From NCBI GenBank assembly GCA_900549085.1, contig URMO01000004.1, positions 1 to 64,000 of the forward strand: DNA of 64,000 bases, written 5' to 3'. The notes under the pieces were generated by a model. That model made no database searches. It saw nothing but the letters and a program-made list of their open reading frames with translations, and had not been told where the DNA came from. This DNA comes from an uncultured Collinsella sp. Lineage in GTDB: Bacteria > Actinomycetota > Coriobacteriia > Coriobacteriales > Coriobacteriaceae. This document shows, piece after piece, positions 35,855 through 44,000 of this stretch. Within the stretch, counting starts at the first letter, position 1; every line of letters starts with the position of its first letter. The position numbers were made by a program, and so were the translations under genes.

Positions 35855-36544
35855 CTAGGCGTCTTTCACCACGTCGGGACTCGTCGCACGCGATGCGCGA
35901 TAGGCATCGGCCTCCTTGGAGACGCGTCCGAGCAGCTCGGATGTATCGACGCCCTCGACTTGCGCGACCGTTTCCACCGTCTGCATGGCGACCGCCCTCA
36001 GGTACGCGCACGCGCTGTCCCCCAGCTGCTCGAGGTCTATCTCCTCGCCGCCCTCCCGGGCAAAGCCGACCGCCATCACAAAGCCCATGATGCCCGAGAC
36101 CAGAAAGCCCACCGCAAAGCTCGAATCTGCCTTGAGCTCTTCTCCGTCGGGGTGGACGATCTCTCTCACGCGGTCGATGATGATCGTATGGATGCCCTGC
36201 ACGACCTGCTCGGCGGCACCCGCCCTCATGGTGATGACGATGCGCCGCAGCAGGCAGCTGACGTCGCGCCGGTCGAACGCCGAAAGGTCGCCCTCGCTCG
36301 AAAAATGCCAGAGGGCATCGGTGATGAGCTCGTTATCCTGCAGCAGCTGGGCTATGGCGATGGCGACGAGTTCATCGAAATCGTGAAAATAGTAGTAAAA
36401 CGTTCCGCGATTGCACTGGGCGGCGCGGGTCACCTCGCCAACCGACAGCTCGAAGATGCTGTGGTTCTCGATGCGCTCCCAAAACGCCTCGATGATACGG
36501 GTGCGTGCATCGGGCGCATCGGCGTCCTTACGCGGTCTCGCCAT
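35855..36544 (-). CDS. TetR-family transcriptional regulator
   Basis: The 229-residue protein has an N-terminal TetR helix-turn-helix (ELSVGEVTRAAQCNRGTFYY) and a helical ligand domain. It is the last gene of the operon headed by the 1479-residue activase, with a 17-base overlap, and probably binds the palindrome at 41017-41037. ATG 36544 or GTG 36553 could start it. Confidence 0.85.
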   Translation of the reverse strand: MARPRKDADAPDARTRIIEAFWERIENHSIFELSVGEVTRAAQCNRGTFYYYFHDFDELVAIAIAQLLQDNELITDALWHFSSEGDLSAFDRRDVSCLLRRIVITMRAGAAEQVVQGIHTIIIDRVREIVHPDGEELKADSSFAVGFLVSGIMGFVMAVGFAREGGEEIDLEQLGDSACAYLRAVAMQTVETVAQVEGVDTSELLGRVSKEADAYRASRATSPDVVKDA

Positions 36545-39500
36545 GCGCCTCACCGCACCCCTGCGCCTTGGCGTTCATGATGAGCATCTGAAGACGGTTC
36601 TCCACGTTGGCGAAGCTCACGTCGGGATCGTAGTCGAGCGGCAGGAACTGCGCCGTGGGATACTGCTCCTTGAGCGCATGGATGAGCCCGCGCCCCACGA
36701 CATGGTTGGGCAGACACCCGAACGGCTGCAGGATCACGAAGTTGCGGCAGCCGCGCTTGGCGTGCTCGAGGATCTCCGCCGGAATCAGCACGCCCTCGCC
36801 CGCATCGAACGTATGGTGCAGGATCTTATCGATCGCGCGCACGAGCTCGGGCATGCGCGTCGGCGGCTCGTAGAGCGGGCTCGCCGCGCCCAGGCGGTCG
36901 CAACGGTCGTGCGCGAGCTCGAACAGGTTGTCCGCCGTGGCGTACCAGGCCTTTTCGGGCAGCGACAGGTCGACGTGGAACTCGCGCGACTGCGCATGCT
37001 TGTAGAAATAGGTCTTGCGGATCACGTCGGTCATGCGCGCCTCGATGACCTCGAGCCCGTTGTCCTCGAGGTAGCGCTCGATCTCGTGGTTGGCGCCGAG
37101 ATGGAAATTGAGCAGGTACTCGCCCACGATGAGAACGGTCGGATGCGGGTTCGAGCGGTCGTACGGAACGGCGTCCATGATCGCAAGCGCGCGTTTGAAG
37201 CCCGTCGCCTGGCCCCTCAGCCCGGAGCGCTCCATGCCCTCGATAACCTCATCGAGCGCGCGGTCGAACGCAGCGTCCGCCGCGCCCTTCTCGAGCTCGT
37301 AGGGACGGATGCGCCTAAGCATGGCCTCGAGGGCATCGATCATGGGAAGACCGTAGGCGATCTGGATGCTCGGGCCAAGGCCGAGCTTGAAGCCCGGATG
37401 CGCATTGTGGGCATCGACGTCGTCGTTGGTGAGCACCGGGACATAGTCGTATCCCGCGTCGTCGAGCGCGCGGCGCAGCAGGGGCATGTAGTGCGTCAGG
37501 CGGCAGTCGCCGATATACTTGCCAGTCACCACGGCGACGTCGTGCGGGTCGTACTTACCGCTCTCGAGTGCCGCGAGCGCCTCGCCGATCACGATTTGCG
37601 CGGGGAAGCAGATGTCGTTGTGCACATAGCGTTTGCCCAGGCGGATGGCATCCTCGCGCCCGATGTCAAGGGCCTCGGCGCGCACGCCCTGATTGCGCAT
37701 CGCCGCGGTCATGAGCCTGCAGAACGCATGGGAGGTGTTGGGGACCAGCGCGATCTTGTCGTGCCGGTCGCGCTTGGTGTACTTGACCTTATACGGGTCG
37801 TCGAGCGGATGGACCGCGTGCACCCGGGCGCCCTCGGCACGCTCCTCCGCGCGACGACGGTTGACCGACTCGATAAACGAACGCACGCGAATGCCCATGG
37901 GACCGGCGACGTCGCTCTCATCGAGCTTGATCATCATCGGAACCTTGGAGCCCATCTCGCCCATCATGCGCGCGATCTCGTCGGTGAGATACGCATCGTG
38001 GCCGCAGCCGAAGCTGCCCATCTGCACGAGCTCGAGCTCGGGCGTCGATGCGACGATGACCGCGCACGACAGCATGCGCGCATGGTAGTTGTTCACGATG
38101 TCGATGCGGCTGTTGGAAAGATCGACGTTGCAGACCCCCGGCACCGCATCGGGCGTCAGCACGGGGATGCCGCGCTCAGAGAAGAGCTTGGGCAGCCCGT
38201 GGTTGACCAGCGGGTCGTTGTGGTACGGGCGCGAAGCGATCACCACCGCGTAGCCGCCGTCCTCGCGCACGTTCTCGAGCACCTGCCTGCCGCGCAGCTG
38301 CAGCTGGTTCTCAAACGTCTGCTGCGCGCGGTCCGCCTGCTCGGTCGCCTTGGCAACCAGGTCGGCATCGATATCGAAGGTCTCCTTGCACCACGCCTTG
38401 AGCTGGCGGTTTCGGTCGCCCTCGTCGTACCAGTGGAACAGCGGCGTATCGAACGGAACGCCGAAACGCTCCTCCGGGTTATCGGAATTGCGCATCACGT
38501 AGGGGTATCCCTTTACGACGGCGCACATCCACTCGCTGGTAGAGGCGGTGTTTTCGGTGGGCACCGTCGTGATGATGGGCATGAAGATGCGGTCGACGCC
38601 GGCGTCGACGAGATTGCGGATGTGCCCGTGGACGAGCTTGGCCGGGAAGCACACGGTGTCGGATGTGACGTGCGCCAGACCGCGCTCGTACATCGCCTTG
38701 GTGCTGCGTCCCGAGACGCGCACCTTAAAGCCGAGCGTGCTGAAGAACGTCGACCAGAACGGCATGGTGTCCCAGAACTCGAGCACACGGGGAATGCCGA
38801 TCGTGACATCGCGCCCCCCGCAGACGGGAACCGTGGGGCACGACTCGAACAGCAGCTTCTCGCGGTCGACAAAGAGATTGGGGGCAGCCGCGGTCCGGTC
38901 GCGCCCCGTGCCGGGTGCATGTGCCTCGCAAGCACCCTGCGGACGCAGCTCCTCCGCCGCGGGAACCTCGCGCACGAGCTCATCCCATGAGATGGCGCCG
39001 CCGCGCGGGCAGCGATTGCCCGTGACGTAAAGCGAGCCGTCGCCAAATGCCACGACCGCGCGCTGGCAGCGGTTGTTGCACCGACGGCAGGTAACGCCGC
39101 CGAACTCGCGATGCTCGAAGCGCTCCACGGCATCGAGCCCGATAAACGACGTGCCGGCGTCGCCCTTGCGGCATTTCTCGCGCGCGAGCAGGGCGATACC
39201 GATAGCGCCCATCAGCCCCGGGTGGGGCGCACGCGTGACGGGTTTGCCCAGATACTGCTCGAATGCGCGCAGCACCGCGTCGTTTCGGAACGTGCCGCCC
39301 TGGACGACGACTTTGTCGCCCAGACGGTTGAGATTTGAAACGCGAATGACCTTGGTGAACACGTTCTCGATAATCGAACGGCAGAGACCGGCCATGATGT
39401 CGCCCGGACCCTTACCGCGCCGCTGCTCGGAAACGACGCTGCTGTTCATGAACACCGTGCAGCGGCTGCCGAGAACGGCGGGGGCTTTGGACGAAAATGC

Positions 39501-40967
39501 CTCGGTCGCGATATCCTCAACGGCTATTCCGAGGTTTTTGGCAAAACCCTCGAGGAACGAGCCGCAGCCCGCAGAGCACGCCTCGTTGACGACGATATCG
39601 GTCAGCACGCCGTGGTTGAGCCAGATGGCCTTCATATCCTGTCCGCCGATGTCGAGCACGAAGGTCGCATCGGGAACGCATGCGCACGCGGCGCGGGCGT
39701 GCGCGACCGTCTCGACCGTATGGTAGTCGGCGTGGAACGCGCGCGCGAAAAGCTCCTCGCCGTATCCCGTGGTGCCCACGGCATCGATCGCAAGCGTGAC
39801 TCCCGCTGTCTCCCAGCGGTTCTTCAAGCTGACAAGACCCTGTTGGGCGACGTCGAGCGGTCTGCCGTTATTAGACGCGTAGAACGAATCGACAAGCTCA
39901 CCCGCCTCATCGACCAGGGCGAACTTGGTCGTCGTGCTCCCCGAATCGATACCGAGCGCCACACGCACCGTCTCTCCGGGCGCATACGCATCCGGACCCT
40001 TTGCCGGCGTCTCTTTGCCATGGCGTGCCATAAAATCCGCCTGCTCGGCAGGTGTGGCAAAAAAGGGCTGGGCAAGACGTCCCTCCCCGCTTGCGGGCGC
40101 GACCGTCTCGAGCTTATCCAGCCGGACAAAAGCGTCGGGAAGGTCGATCGGTTGGGACGATGCGAACATGTCGGTCAGCGACAGGGCGGCACCGCGCGCG
40201 ACCATGATCTGCGGATCGCGCGGGACGATAACCTGATCGTCCGATAGATTCAGTTGCTCCCGGAACACGCGGACCAGCGTGGGGTTGTAGGCGAGCGTAC
40301 CGCCCTCGAAGATTACCGGCGGCTCGATGTCGATACCCTGGGCCAGACCGCCGATCGTTTGGCGGGCGACCGCGTGAAGCGCCGAAAGCGCCAGGTCGGT
40401 GGTAGGAATGCCCTCGTTGAGCAGCGGCTGGATATCGGTCTTTGCGTACACGCCGCAGCGGCCCGAAACCTCGTGGACGGTCGTTCCCCGGCTTGCGAGC
40501 TGCTCGAACTCGCCCGATTCGGTGCCGACCCCCATGAGCTTTGCCATCTCGTCGATAAATGCACCGGTACCGCCTGCGCACGAGCCGTTCATGCGCATGT
40601 CGGCAACCTCGATGTCTCCCTTATCGTTGGTGCGGAAGAAGATCATCTTGGCGTCTTGGCCGCCCAGCTCGATGGCGCAGCGCGTCTGCGGATAGAACCT
40701 GCTGATCGCGAGCGCGTTGGCGACCACCTCCTGAACGTACGAGGCGCCCAGCGCGGTCGCGATATCGCGCGCACCCGAGCCGGTCACCGCAACGCGCAGC
40801 GACTCATGGGGAAAGCGCTCGGCGAGCTCGCCGAGCATGGCGCGCACGCTCGCTGCCTGACACGCCCCGTGGCGGCGATATCCCCACCACGCCTCGGTCA
40901 TATCCTCGTGCATCGCGTAAACTTTGGTCGTCGTCGACCCTACGTCCAGTCCTACTAGCAACGCCAT
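36528..40967 (-). CDS. fused acyl-CoA dehydratase activase / HgdB-like protein
   Basis: The 1479-residue protein contains two ASKHA ATPase domains of the BcrA/BadF/HgdC type (LVGLDVGSTTTKVYAM at 3-18, and ALGIDSGSTTTKFAL near 340), a cysteine-rich stretch around 635-665 (CRRCNNRCQ, GNRCPRGG), then DUF2229 and HgdB-like regions to the end. Relatives use ATP and a [4Fe-4S] cluster to pass electrons at low potential to 2-hydroxyacyl-CoA dehydratases. The substrate is unknown. GGAG precedes ATG 40967. This protein and TetR form one operon. Confidence 0.85.
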   Translation of the reverse strand: MALLVGLDVGSTTTKVYAMHEDMTEAWWGYRRHGACQAASVRAMLGELAERFPHESLRVAVTGSGARDIATALGASYVQEVVANALAISRFYPQTRCAIELGGQDAKMIFFRTNDKGDIEVADMRMNGSCAGGTGAFIDEMAKLMGVGTESGEFEQLASRGTTVHEVSGRCGVYAKTDIQPLLNEGIPTTDLALSALHAVARQTIGGLAQGIDIEPPVIFEGGTLAYNPTLVRVFREQLNLSDDQVIVPRDPQIMVARGAALSLTDMFASSQPIDLPDAFVRLDKLETVAPASGEGRLAQPFFATPAEQADFMARHGKETPAKGPDAYAPGETVRVALGIDSGSTTTKFALVDEAGELVDSFYASNNGRPLDVAQQGLVSLKNRWETAGVTLAIDAVGTTGYGEELFARAFHADYHTVETVAHARAACACVPDATFVLDIGGQDMKAIWLNHGVLTDIVVNEACSAGCGSFLEGFAKNLGIAVEDIATEAFSSKAPAVLGSRCTVFMNSSVVSEQRRGKGPGDIMAGLCRSIIENVFTKVIRVSNLNRLGDKVVVQGGTFRNDAVLRAFEQYLGKPVTRAPHPGLMGAIGIALLAREKCRKGDAGTSFIGLDAVERFEHREFGGVTCRRCNNRCQRAVVAFGDGSLYVTGNRCPRGGAISWDELVREVPAAEELRPQGACEAHAPGTGRDRTAAAPNLFVDREKLLFESCPTVPVCGGRDVTIGIPRVLEFWDTMPFWSTFFSTLGFKVRVSGRSTKAMYERGLAHVTSDTVCFPAKLVHGHIRNLVDAGVDRIFMPIITTVPTENTASTSEWMCAVVKGYPYVMRNSDNPEERFGVPFDTPLFHWYDEGDRNRQLKAWCKETFDIDADLVAKATEQADRAQQTFENQLQLRGRQVLENVREDGGYAVVIASRPYHNDPLVNHGLPKLFSERGIPVLTPDAVPGVCNVDLSNSRIDIVNNYHARMLSCAVIVASTPELELVQMGSFGCGHDAYLTDEIARMMGEMGSKVPMMIKLDESDVAGPMGIRVRSFIESVNRRRAEERAEGARVHAVHPLDDPYKVKYTKRDRHDKIALVPNTSHAFCRLMTAAMRNQGVRAEALDIGREDAIRLGKRYVHNDICFPAQIVIGEALAALESGKYDPHDVAVVTGKYIGDCRLTHYMPLLRRALDDAGYDYVPVLTNDDVDAHNAHPGFKLGLGPSIQIAYGLPMIDALEAMLRRIRPYELEKGAADAAFDRALDEVIEGMERSGLRGQATGFKRALAIMDAVPYDRSNPHPTVLIVGEYLLNFHLGANHEIERYLEDNGLEVIEARMTDVIRKTYFYKHAQSREFHVDLSLPEKAWYATADNLFELAHDRCDRLGAASPLYEPPTRMPELVRAIDKILHHTFDAGEGVLIPAEILEHAKRGCRNFVILQPFGCLPNHVVGRGLIHALKEQYPTAQFLPLDYDPDVSFANVENRLQMLIMNAKAQGCGEAHGETA

Positions 40968-41016
40968 AATGCTCCGTCTCTCGCATTTTTCCTGCTAGAG
41001 ATATACCACTCTACGT

Positions 41017-41037
41017 AATACAACAGACTGTTGTATT
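41017..41037. promoter_or_regulatory. 21-bp palindrome, candidate TetR operator
   Basis: AATACAACAG-A-CTGTTGTATT is a perfect palindrome 50 bases upstream of the activase start. A weaker relative, AACAGATTGTT, is at about 41094. Confidence 0.78.
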
Positions 41038-41054
41038 TAAACTCCGTATAAAAT

Positions 41055-41082
41055 GCGGCTGCCGAAACGCTTCAGCAGCCGC
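41055..41082 (-). terminator. terminator after the DUF2798 gene
   Basis: GCGGCTGC and GCAGCCGC form the stem, and on the minus strand ATTTTAT follows. Confidence 0.6.
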
Positions 41083-41248
41083 CGAATGCACCAACAGATT
41101 GTTCTGCGCGCTAGCACGTCGGGCAACGGAGCAGCACGGGCCCTCCGGTCATGCGCACCGCTCACGCCCGCGATGCCGCCGAGAGAGCTATCCACGCTTA
41201 GGGCTCCAACCAAGCAAGTCGCCCGCGCTCAGCAGATCCCTAAGCGAG

Positions 41249-41797
41249 CTACTCGCACTCAGGAGCCATAGCCTGCTCCAAGAGCTCGGCATGCTCCTCC
41301 TCGAAAACCGTCCCCACAGGGAAGGCGCGACGGAAGACGAAGTGGGAAATCGGACCGGCTACCAAAAGGTTCCACGGCAGCGCCATCACAAAATTATGCG
41401 GGATGTTGATCATCCAGATCGCGGGCACGGAATACAGGTTCGCAAGGATGCCACCGGGCATGTGCGTCAGACCCTCGCAGGCACCGTACAGCGACATGAT
41501 GATGACCATGGGAACGACCATGCAGGAGCTGACGGCGAGCGTCATGGCGAGCGGCGAGCTCTTGCCCGGAGTGACCAAGTACTTAAAGGCGAAACCCTTG
41601 GCGAGCGGGCTGGCGACGAACCAGTCGCAGCACATGGCAAAAATGTAGGCAACGGGGAAGCCGAGCCACGCAGCGGCAACGACCTCGCCGTTGATGGCCC
41701 CATACTGCAGGGCAACGTTGTAGATGCTCATCCAGAGCACCATGCAAAAGCACATGATAAAGGTGAACAGCAGGCTCTCTCGTTTGTTGATAGGCAT
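41249..41797 (-). CDS. DUF2798-type membrane protein
   Basis: The 182-residue protein has about four hydrophobic helices in two similar halves (FIMCFCMVLWMSIYN and AVSSCMVVPMVIIMSLYG), which is the plan of DUF2798. Function of the family is not known. ATG 41797 is chosen because it starts the conserved MPINKRES; its ribosome binding site is weak. A terminator-like hairpin lies 45-95 bases before the start. Confidence 0.78.
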   Translation of the reverse strand: MPINKRESLLFTFIMCFCMVLWMSIYNVALQYGAINGEVVAAAWLGFPVAYIFAMCCDWFVASPLAKGFAFKYLVTPGKSSPLAMTLAVSSCMVVPMVIIMSLYGACEGLTHMPGGILANLYSVPAIWMINIPHNFVMALPWNLLVAGPISHFVFRRAFPVGTVFEEEHAELLEQAMAPECE

Positions 41798-41841
41798 GAA
41801 GGGCAGATTCCTCTCTGTGTTGTGCCGCGGCACCACGCAAC

Positions 41842-41891
41842 AAAAACGGGCGGGCAAGATGGAGCTGTTGGGACTTCATCTCGCCCGCCCG
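41842..41891 (-). promoter_or_regulatory. terminator-type hairpin in the leader of the DUF2798 gene
   Basis: CGGGCGGGCGAGATG pairs with CATCTTGCCCGCCCG on the minus strand and is followed by TTTTTG, 45 bases before the ATG. It may end read-through from the ThrE gene, or act as an attenuator for the DUF2798 gene. Confidence 0.65.
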
Positions 41892-42007
41892 TGGTACGTG
41901 CGTCTGCGACTACTTATGTGGTGGAACCAGCCTAGCACGAAACGCATGCGCTTCGTAAGCGTTGAGTTTATGAAGATGCAGGGCACCGATAATCCCCCGA
42001 CCCCATA

Positions 42008-42074
42008 AGTTGCGGTGGAATACGGACTGTTTTGACCCTTTAAGCAGCAATTCAGTCCCTATTTCACCGCAACT
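42008..42074. repeat. 22-bp hairpin behind the ThrE gene
   Basis: The arm AGTTGCGGTGGAATACGGAC at 42008-42027 pairs with 42055-42074; over 22 pairs, 20 match. It stands next to the GGGACAGG hairpin at 42078. Confidence 0.7.
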
Positions 42075-42077
42075 CTT

Positions 42078-42110
42078 TTGGTGCAAAGTAACCTGTCCCC
42101 CTTGTACCAA
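42078..42110 (-). repeat. gene-end hairpin with GGGACAGG loop, copy D
   Basis: On the minus strand TTGGTACAAG pairs with CTTTGCACCAA around GGGGACAGGTTA. It directly abuts the ThrE stop codon. Confidence 0.7.
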
Positions 42111-43679
42111 TTAGCTGGTGTGGCGCCAGCGAGGGTCGGTGAGAGTTCTCGCCACACCCAGCCCAACGGGCAGAAACGCTACGATGAGCACTGCGCGCAC
42201 AAACCAGCCGAGCATATTGACTGTGTCGAAGGTGCACATGTAATACATAGAGCGATAGAGATACAGACCGGGCACCATAATGACAATCGAAGGCACCGTG
42301 AGGGCGATGCGCGGGTAGGTGAGCTTGACTTCAGCCAAGCTTGCGAGCAGCCCCGATACCAGCGCGCCGATAAACGCTGCTGCCTCGGGAGGCATTCCCG
42401 TGCTGAGGCCCAGGAAGGGAATCATCGTCGGCGCATCGACAAGGGTCAGACGCAGGGTATTGGACACGGCACCGATCAACCCAGCTGCCGCGGCCATCTT
42501 TACCGGGCTGTTGAACATCACCGAGAAGCCGAATACGCCAACGAAGCTCATCACCACGCGCAGGAGCGTAAGGGCAAGCGGCGAAAGGCCCAGTGGGGCA
42601 AAGTCGTCCGGCGCTAGGCCAACACACTCGGCAACCATCCAACCTACGAGGGTCGCCATCACAATAATCGATACGGCATATGAAAGGCGCTCGATACCGC
42701 TTCGCATGTCGAGCTTAGCGATGTCGAGGCCTGCCGTAATGAGCGGAAAGCCGGGAATCACAAAGAGCATGGCGCCGATATAGCCTTCTTGGTGCGACAT
42801 TGCCCCCGGTATGACCTGGCCAAGGCCGAGCAATGCCAGCAGATACGAAACGCAAGCGAGCGCAACGCCGGTCGTCAGCGCGCTGAACTGACCAAGGCCC
42901 TGCTTGAGAATATGGGAGCGAGCAAAATTGCCGACACCAGCGCCTACGAACGCGCAGGCCATCTCGATAGGGCCGCCGCCGAGCAAAAAGACGAAGGCGC
43001 CACAAGCACAGGCCGCCGCAAGGCCCTGTTGCCAGGGAGCGTAATCGGGCTTTGAGCTCTCAACGGTCTTGAGCATCTCGTGGTATTCGTGCACGGTAAA
43101 CCGGCGCCCGTAAATCTCGATTTCCTTTAAGAAGCTCTCCATCATCCAGATGCGATGGGTATTGACTCCCGTTGTGGGCAGGCTGACAACCTCGTTAAAG
43201 CAGTGGCCATCTTCGATGCAGGTGCACTCAAACGACAGGAGACTCAGGTCGACGTGAATCGTGACGCCGAGCACGTCAGCAACACGATTCATGGTATCGC
43301 GCACGCGCCAGGCACCCGTTCCGCTCGCGAGCATAAGCATACCGGTGCGGCAGATGATGGATGATTTATCGGTGAGCGGCGCATCGACGGCAAGTTCATC
43401 GCCTGCCGTCACGATCTGGTGCCAGTCAGTTTTCATATGGAGCGCGCCGGCACGGACACCGTGGTGCATGGGGGCTCTCGAAAGCAGCGAGTCAAGGCGC
43501 GAAGACTGTGGGGGCTCCGCCGATTCGCCCTCGTCCTCGTCGGGCTCTTCATCGATCAGATCAAAGGAATCAAGCGGCGCTGGCTCGCGACGGTCGATCA
43601 GCTCCTCGTCCTCATCATCAAAGTAATTGAACTGATCGAGCATGTCCTCTTCGATAGCACGCTCGCTCGCATCGTCCAT
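42111..43679 (-). CDS. threonine/serine exporter, ThrE family (fused halves)
   Basis: The 522-residue protein joins a ThrE N-terminal part (DUF1212, with HVDLSLLSFECTCIEDG) to the ThrE-like C-terminal membrane part, giving about ten helices. It would export threonine, serine or small peptides. The first about 65 residues are very acidic (FDDEDEELIDRREPAPLDSF) and probably cytoplasmic. GGGAG precedes the start. Confidence 0.85.
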   Translation of the reverse strand: MDDASERAIEEDMLDQFNYFDDEDEELIDRREPAPLDSFDLIDEEPDEDEGESAEPPQSSRLDSLLSRAPMHHGVRAGALHMKTDWHQIVTAGDELAVDAPLTDKSSIICRTGMLMLASGTGAWRVRDTMNRVADVLGVTIHVDLSLLSFECTCIEDGHCFNEVVSLPTTGVNTHRIWMMESFLKEIEIYGRRFTVHEYHEMLKTVESSKPDYAPWQQGLAAACACGAFVFLLGGGPIEMACAFVGAGVGNFARSHILKQGLGQFSALTTGVALACVSYLLALLGLGQVIPGAMSHQEGYIGAMLFVIPGFPLITAGLDIAKLDMRSGIERLSYAVSIIVMATLVGWMVAECVGLAPDDFAPLGLSPLALTLLRVVMSFVGVFGFSVMFNSPVKMAAAAGLIGAVSNTLRLTLVDAPTMIPFLGLSTGMPPEAAAFIGALVSGLLASLAEVKLTYPRIALTVPSIVIMVPGLYLYRSMYYMCTFDTVNMLGWFVRAVLIVAFLPVGLGVARTLTDPRWRHTS

Positions 43680-43858
43680 CCCGGTGCTCCCTTCCTATCG
43701 ACTAACCCCCATCCTAGACAGCGACGGCTAAAGGAAACATAAAAGAGACGGCTGTCATGCGAGCCATGTGTGCAATAGCCGTTGGGTAGTCGTTTGAGAA
43801 CGCCCCCAATGACTATTGACGGCCAAGGCAACGCCGATGCTATGGCACCGACAGCGAA
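43680..43858. other. gene-free stretch before the 139-nt repeat
   Basis: No gene is seen. CAATAG-CCG-TTGGG near 43778 can pair with CCCAA-TGA-CTATTG near 43805. The ThrE promoter should lie here on the minus strand. Confidence 0.5.
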
Positions 43859-43997
43859 AACCCGCCAGAGCGAGCAAGGTGCCTTGAAACGAGGCGGCAT
43901 TGATCTTTTGATCATGCCGCCGAAGTTGAAAGGCAGATTGCCGCTCTGGCGGGCTTGCAGCGTCAACTGGTTACGCGGGTTGGTAAACCCGCGTAAC
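43859..43997. repeat. 139-nt structured intergenic repeat, copy 2
   Basis: The copy aligns end to end with 1-139. Its outer stem (CCCGCCAGAGCG/CGCTCTGGCGGG) is perfect here. The inner hairpin has GATC/GATC where copy 1 has GACC/GGTC, and the last stem at 43970-43997 is GTTACGCGGGTT with loop TACC where copy 1 has GTTACGGCGTTT. The copy stands three bases from the lysS stop codon. Confidence 0.8.
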
Positions 43998-44000
43998 CCC

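Noticed and set aside
43970..43997. Integron attC site
   Set aside because: GTT and AAC ends are in the wrong order for attC and no integrase or cassette is near.
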